A stretch of DNA of 53,213 nucleotides from an uncultured Eubacterium sp. Lineage in GTDB: Bacteria > Bacillota > Clostridia > Lachnospirales > Lachnospiraceae. Each line of letters opens with the position of its first letter. Within the stretch, counting starts at the first letter, position 1. A program made the position numbers and the translations under genes. The DNA lies in NCBI GenBank assembly GCA_947178105.1, contig CAMWXD010000026.1, forward strand, positions 1-53,213. Direction: 5' to 3'. The notes beneath the pieces were generated by a model. It searched no databases and was not told the origin of the DNA. It saw only the letters and a program-made list of their open reading frames with translations. This document shows, in pieces, positions 51,750 through 53,213 of the stretch.

Positions 51750-52856
51750 TCACATATTATAAACTTCATCGAGCAGCCGATTATCTGCCATCATTATATG
51801 ATTTGGCCCCAAATCTTCCATTTTATAGGCAGAAATACTATATACTTCATCTTTACTGTGATTTTCATCAGAATAATCACTAAGGACATCTGGAATCTCT
51901 GAAGTTCCTTTATACAAATTATGGAACATCACCTGCTCTTTTCTAAATTTTCTAATTTCCAGATATTTAGCAAAATTATAACTATGCGTAGCAATAAATA
52001 TCTGAACTCCGTTATTTTGCAGTTCTAATAATATGCTAACGACCAAAGGATATAATTCCGGATTTAAATTTGCCTCCGGCTCATCCCATAACAAGACCGT
52101 CCCCTTTTCAAGAAGCCCATTCCGTATTAATTTCCATAACAAGCCAAGTTTACGGAAGCCCTCTGCTTCCAGTGAAAAATCAATTTTTCTTCCATCCTCT
52201 TTTAGCACATAAAATATATCATCTTCCTGAACAACCGTTCCTCCAATCGCATCACTTATTTCTTTCAGAACCGCTTTACATGACTCAGGTATTACCCTTG
52301 TTTCCGGCAATGAAGCATTCACTATAATGTCAATCTGCGTACCATCAAATGGCATATTGTATTTTTGGTTCATTGCTAAAAATCCTTTGGAATGAGAAAG
52401 CATTTCTGTCGATGGAATATACACAGACTGTATATTCAATCCTAACCAATCGTCAAAATTAAAAATTCCATTATGTGATAAACTATCCGTAAATGTATGT
52501 CTACCATATGATACTTTATAATAGCAGTAATCCTCATTTCTATCTGCGTTCTTTAAATTATTCGAATCTTTTAAATTATTAGAAAAAAAATCTGTTAATT
52601 TTTTAGTTTTATTCGGATCTGTCTTTTCATTCGACCACTGTGTTGCAGCATAAATCATTTTTAAGATTGTCGTTTTTCCTACTCCGTTTTCACCGACCAG
52701 AACATTGATACCGCTACAAAACTCTAAATGAAATCCATTAGTAAACTTATCGCCATCCTTGATTTCCCCCTGTTTACAGTCTCCATTATTTTTTCTCCAC
52801 TGACGCCCAAAAACCATAACATTTAAAATATCTATTGAACTAATCGCCATTAACAT
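51750..52856 (-). CDS. AAA/ABC-type ATPase of a two-gene putative defence module
   Basis: 368-residue P-loop ATPase of the OLD/RecF-like AAA_15/AAA_21 group. Walker A GENGVGKT (55-62), signature-like LEAEGFRKLGLL (~229-240), Walker B TVLLWDEPEANLNP (~253-266) and switch histidine IFIATHSYNFAKYL (~287-299). No TOPRIM domain is fused, so an effector must be supplied by the next gene. The start may be ATG 52856 or the ATG two codons later (52850); AAAGGGGG lies just upstream of both. It is the first gene of the pair and markedly AT-rich, which suggests horizontal transfer. Confidence 0.9.
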   Translation of the reverse strand: MLMAISSIDILNVMVFGRQWRKNNGDCKQGEIKDGDKFTNGFHLEFCSGINVLVGENGVGKTTILKMIYAATQWSNEKTDPNKTKKLTDFFSNNLKDSNNLKNADRNEDYCYYKVSYGRHTFTDSLSHNGIFNFDDWLGLNIQSVYIPSTEMLSHSKGFLAMNQKYNMPFDGTQIDIIVNASLPETRVIPESCKAVLKEISDAIGGTVVQEDDIFYVLKEDGRKIDFSLEAEGFRKLGLLWKLIRNGLLEKGTVLLWDEPEANLNPELYPLVVSILLELQNNGVQIFIATHSYNFAKYLEIRKFRKEQVMFHNLYKGTSEIPDVLSDYSDENHSKDEVYSISAYKMEDLGPNHIMMADNRLLDEVYNM

Positions 52857-52891
52857 TCAGCCCCCTTTAAAATTTGTGCCTAATTCTATTT

Positions 52892-52920
52892 ATTCTATAT
52901 ATTTTGGAATAACCGATCAA
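52892..52920 (-). promoter_or_regulatory. Promoter of the ATPase/nuclease pair
   Basis: TTGATC (52915-52920), 17 bases, TAGAAT (52892-52897) on the minus strand, 36 bases before the ATPase start. Confidence 0.55.
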
Positions 52921-53033
52921 GGAAGTCAAGTGAATAGTAAAAAGCTCCAAATATTTTCATTAACCATTTCCATTACTTGTATTTGCAAAAAGAGATATTA
53001 TCTTTAATAGCAATAAAACCCTACATCAAAACA

Positions 53034-53062
53034 TTGTAAAATTTTATAGAATGTGCTATATT
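53034..53062 (+). promoter_or_regulatory. Outward promoter near the right edge
   Basis: TTGTAA (53034-53039), 17-base spacer, TATATT (53057-53062) on the plus strand. Confidence 0.5.
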
Positions 53063-53111
53063 CTTTTGAATCAGATTAGAAAACGCAGGGATAGTCCGAT
53101 GGTTGTTCTTC

Positions 53112-53213
53112 ATGGAAACGGATATGACAAAAATTCAACTATTTGTTCACTTATCACCTGGTATTCAAAATCATGAATATAATGTGGACAGTCTAATTCT
53201 ATCATTTTACTAT
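53112..53213 (+). CDS. Possible partial gene running off the window
   Basis: 34 codons open to the window edge from ATG 53112 (METDMTKIQLFVHLSPGIQ), behind a plausible promoter at 53034-53062. There is no good ribosome site for this ATG (AGGGA lies about 20 bases upstream, nearer a TTG at 53103 in the same frame). Too short to identify. Confidence 0.25.
   Translation, partial: METDMTKIQLFVHLSPGIQNHEYNVDSLILSFYY

Larger units (their letters stand above)
52857..53213. other. Right-edge intergenic region with divergent promoters
   Basis: 357 AT-rich bases, holding the ATPase promoter (52892-52920) on the minus strand and an outward promoter (53034-53062) on the plus strand. Apart from a possible partial reading frame from 53112, no gene is seen. 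Confidence 0.6.

Noticed and set aside
53095-53175. 25-codon frame from ATG near 53099
   Set aside because: Has an AGGGA word upstream but is very short, with no recognisable sequence.

Overview
The window looks like a chromosomal segment of an anaerobic gut-type Firmicute, most likely Lachnospiraceae (Clostridia). The reasons are strong AGGAGG-type ribosome sites, a T-box-controlled trp operon, a SigI/RsgI pair, a butyryl-CoA:acetate CoA-transferase-like gene, BlaI/BlaR1, LytTR/AgrC-type signalling and YhgE/Pip proteins. No rRNA or tRNA gene, CRISPR array or prophage is visible. Most genes are on the minus strand. All assignments come from reading the sequence; no database search was run.

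Layout, left to right. 1-1140: an IS630-type transposase gene whose last ~40 residues look replaced, ending at two abutted 22-bp inverted repeats at the window edge. 1251-3460: an orphan blaI-blaR1 pair behind a promoter overlaid by a perfect 21-bp inverted repeat. 3588-3904: a small gene of unknown role. 15889-3997 (minus): one long transcription unit, rlmI - Lhr-type helicase - 141-aa protein - giant DUF4132 protein - HAD phosphatase. 16227-18564 (plus): sigI and rsgI, whose secreted part is low complexity rather than a sugar-binding module. 20009-18666: the CoA-transferase gene with a good candidate Rex (NADH sensor) operator. 20890-20255: an uncharacterised protein with a hairpin-rich leader. 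23806-21100: luxS, mtnN and a MATE transporter. 31105-23912: T-box leader plus trpEGDCFBA.

38308-31137 (minus): corA, a SWIM/SNF2 helicase, a LytTR response regulator and AgrC-like kinase, then a small exported peptide and a small membrane protein with their own promoter. 38461-41583 (plus): L-lactate dehydrogenase, an anchored C39-like cysteine peptidase, a 166-bp MITE-like element with perfect terminal repeats and a perfect 8-bp target duplication, and hicAB. 49119-41701 (minus): a CBM-type exported protein, a fibronectin-III secreted protein, two YhgE/Pip membrane proteins flanking a tandem-repeat protein, and trpS. 51019-49424: an FGGY sugar kinase. 52856-51214: an AAA ATPase coupled to a PD-(D/E)XK-like protein, which resembles a two-gene anti-phage module. 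The right edge holds a promoter running outward.

The most useful leads are the ATPase/nuclease pair, the MITE, the Lhr-DUF4132 unit, the Rex site on the butyrate gene, the LytTR operon with its small exported peptide, and the structured leader at 20891-21090.
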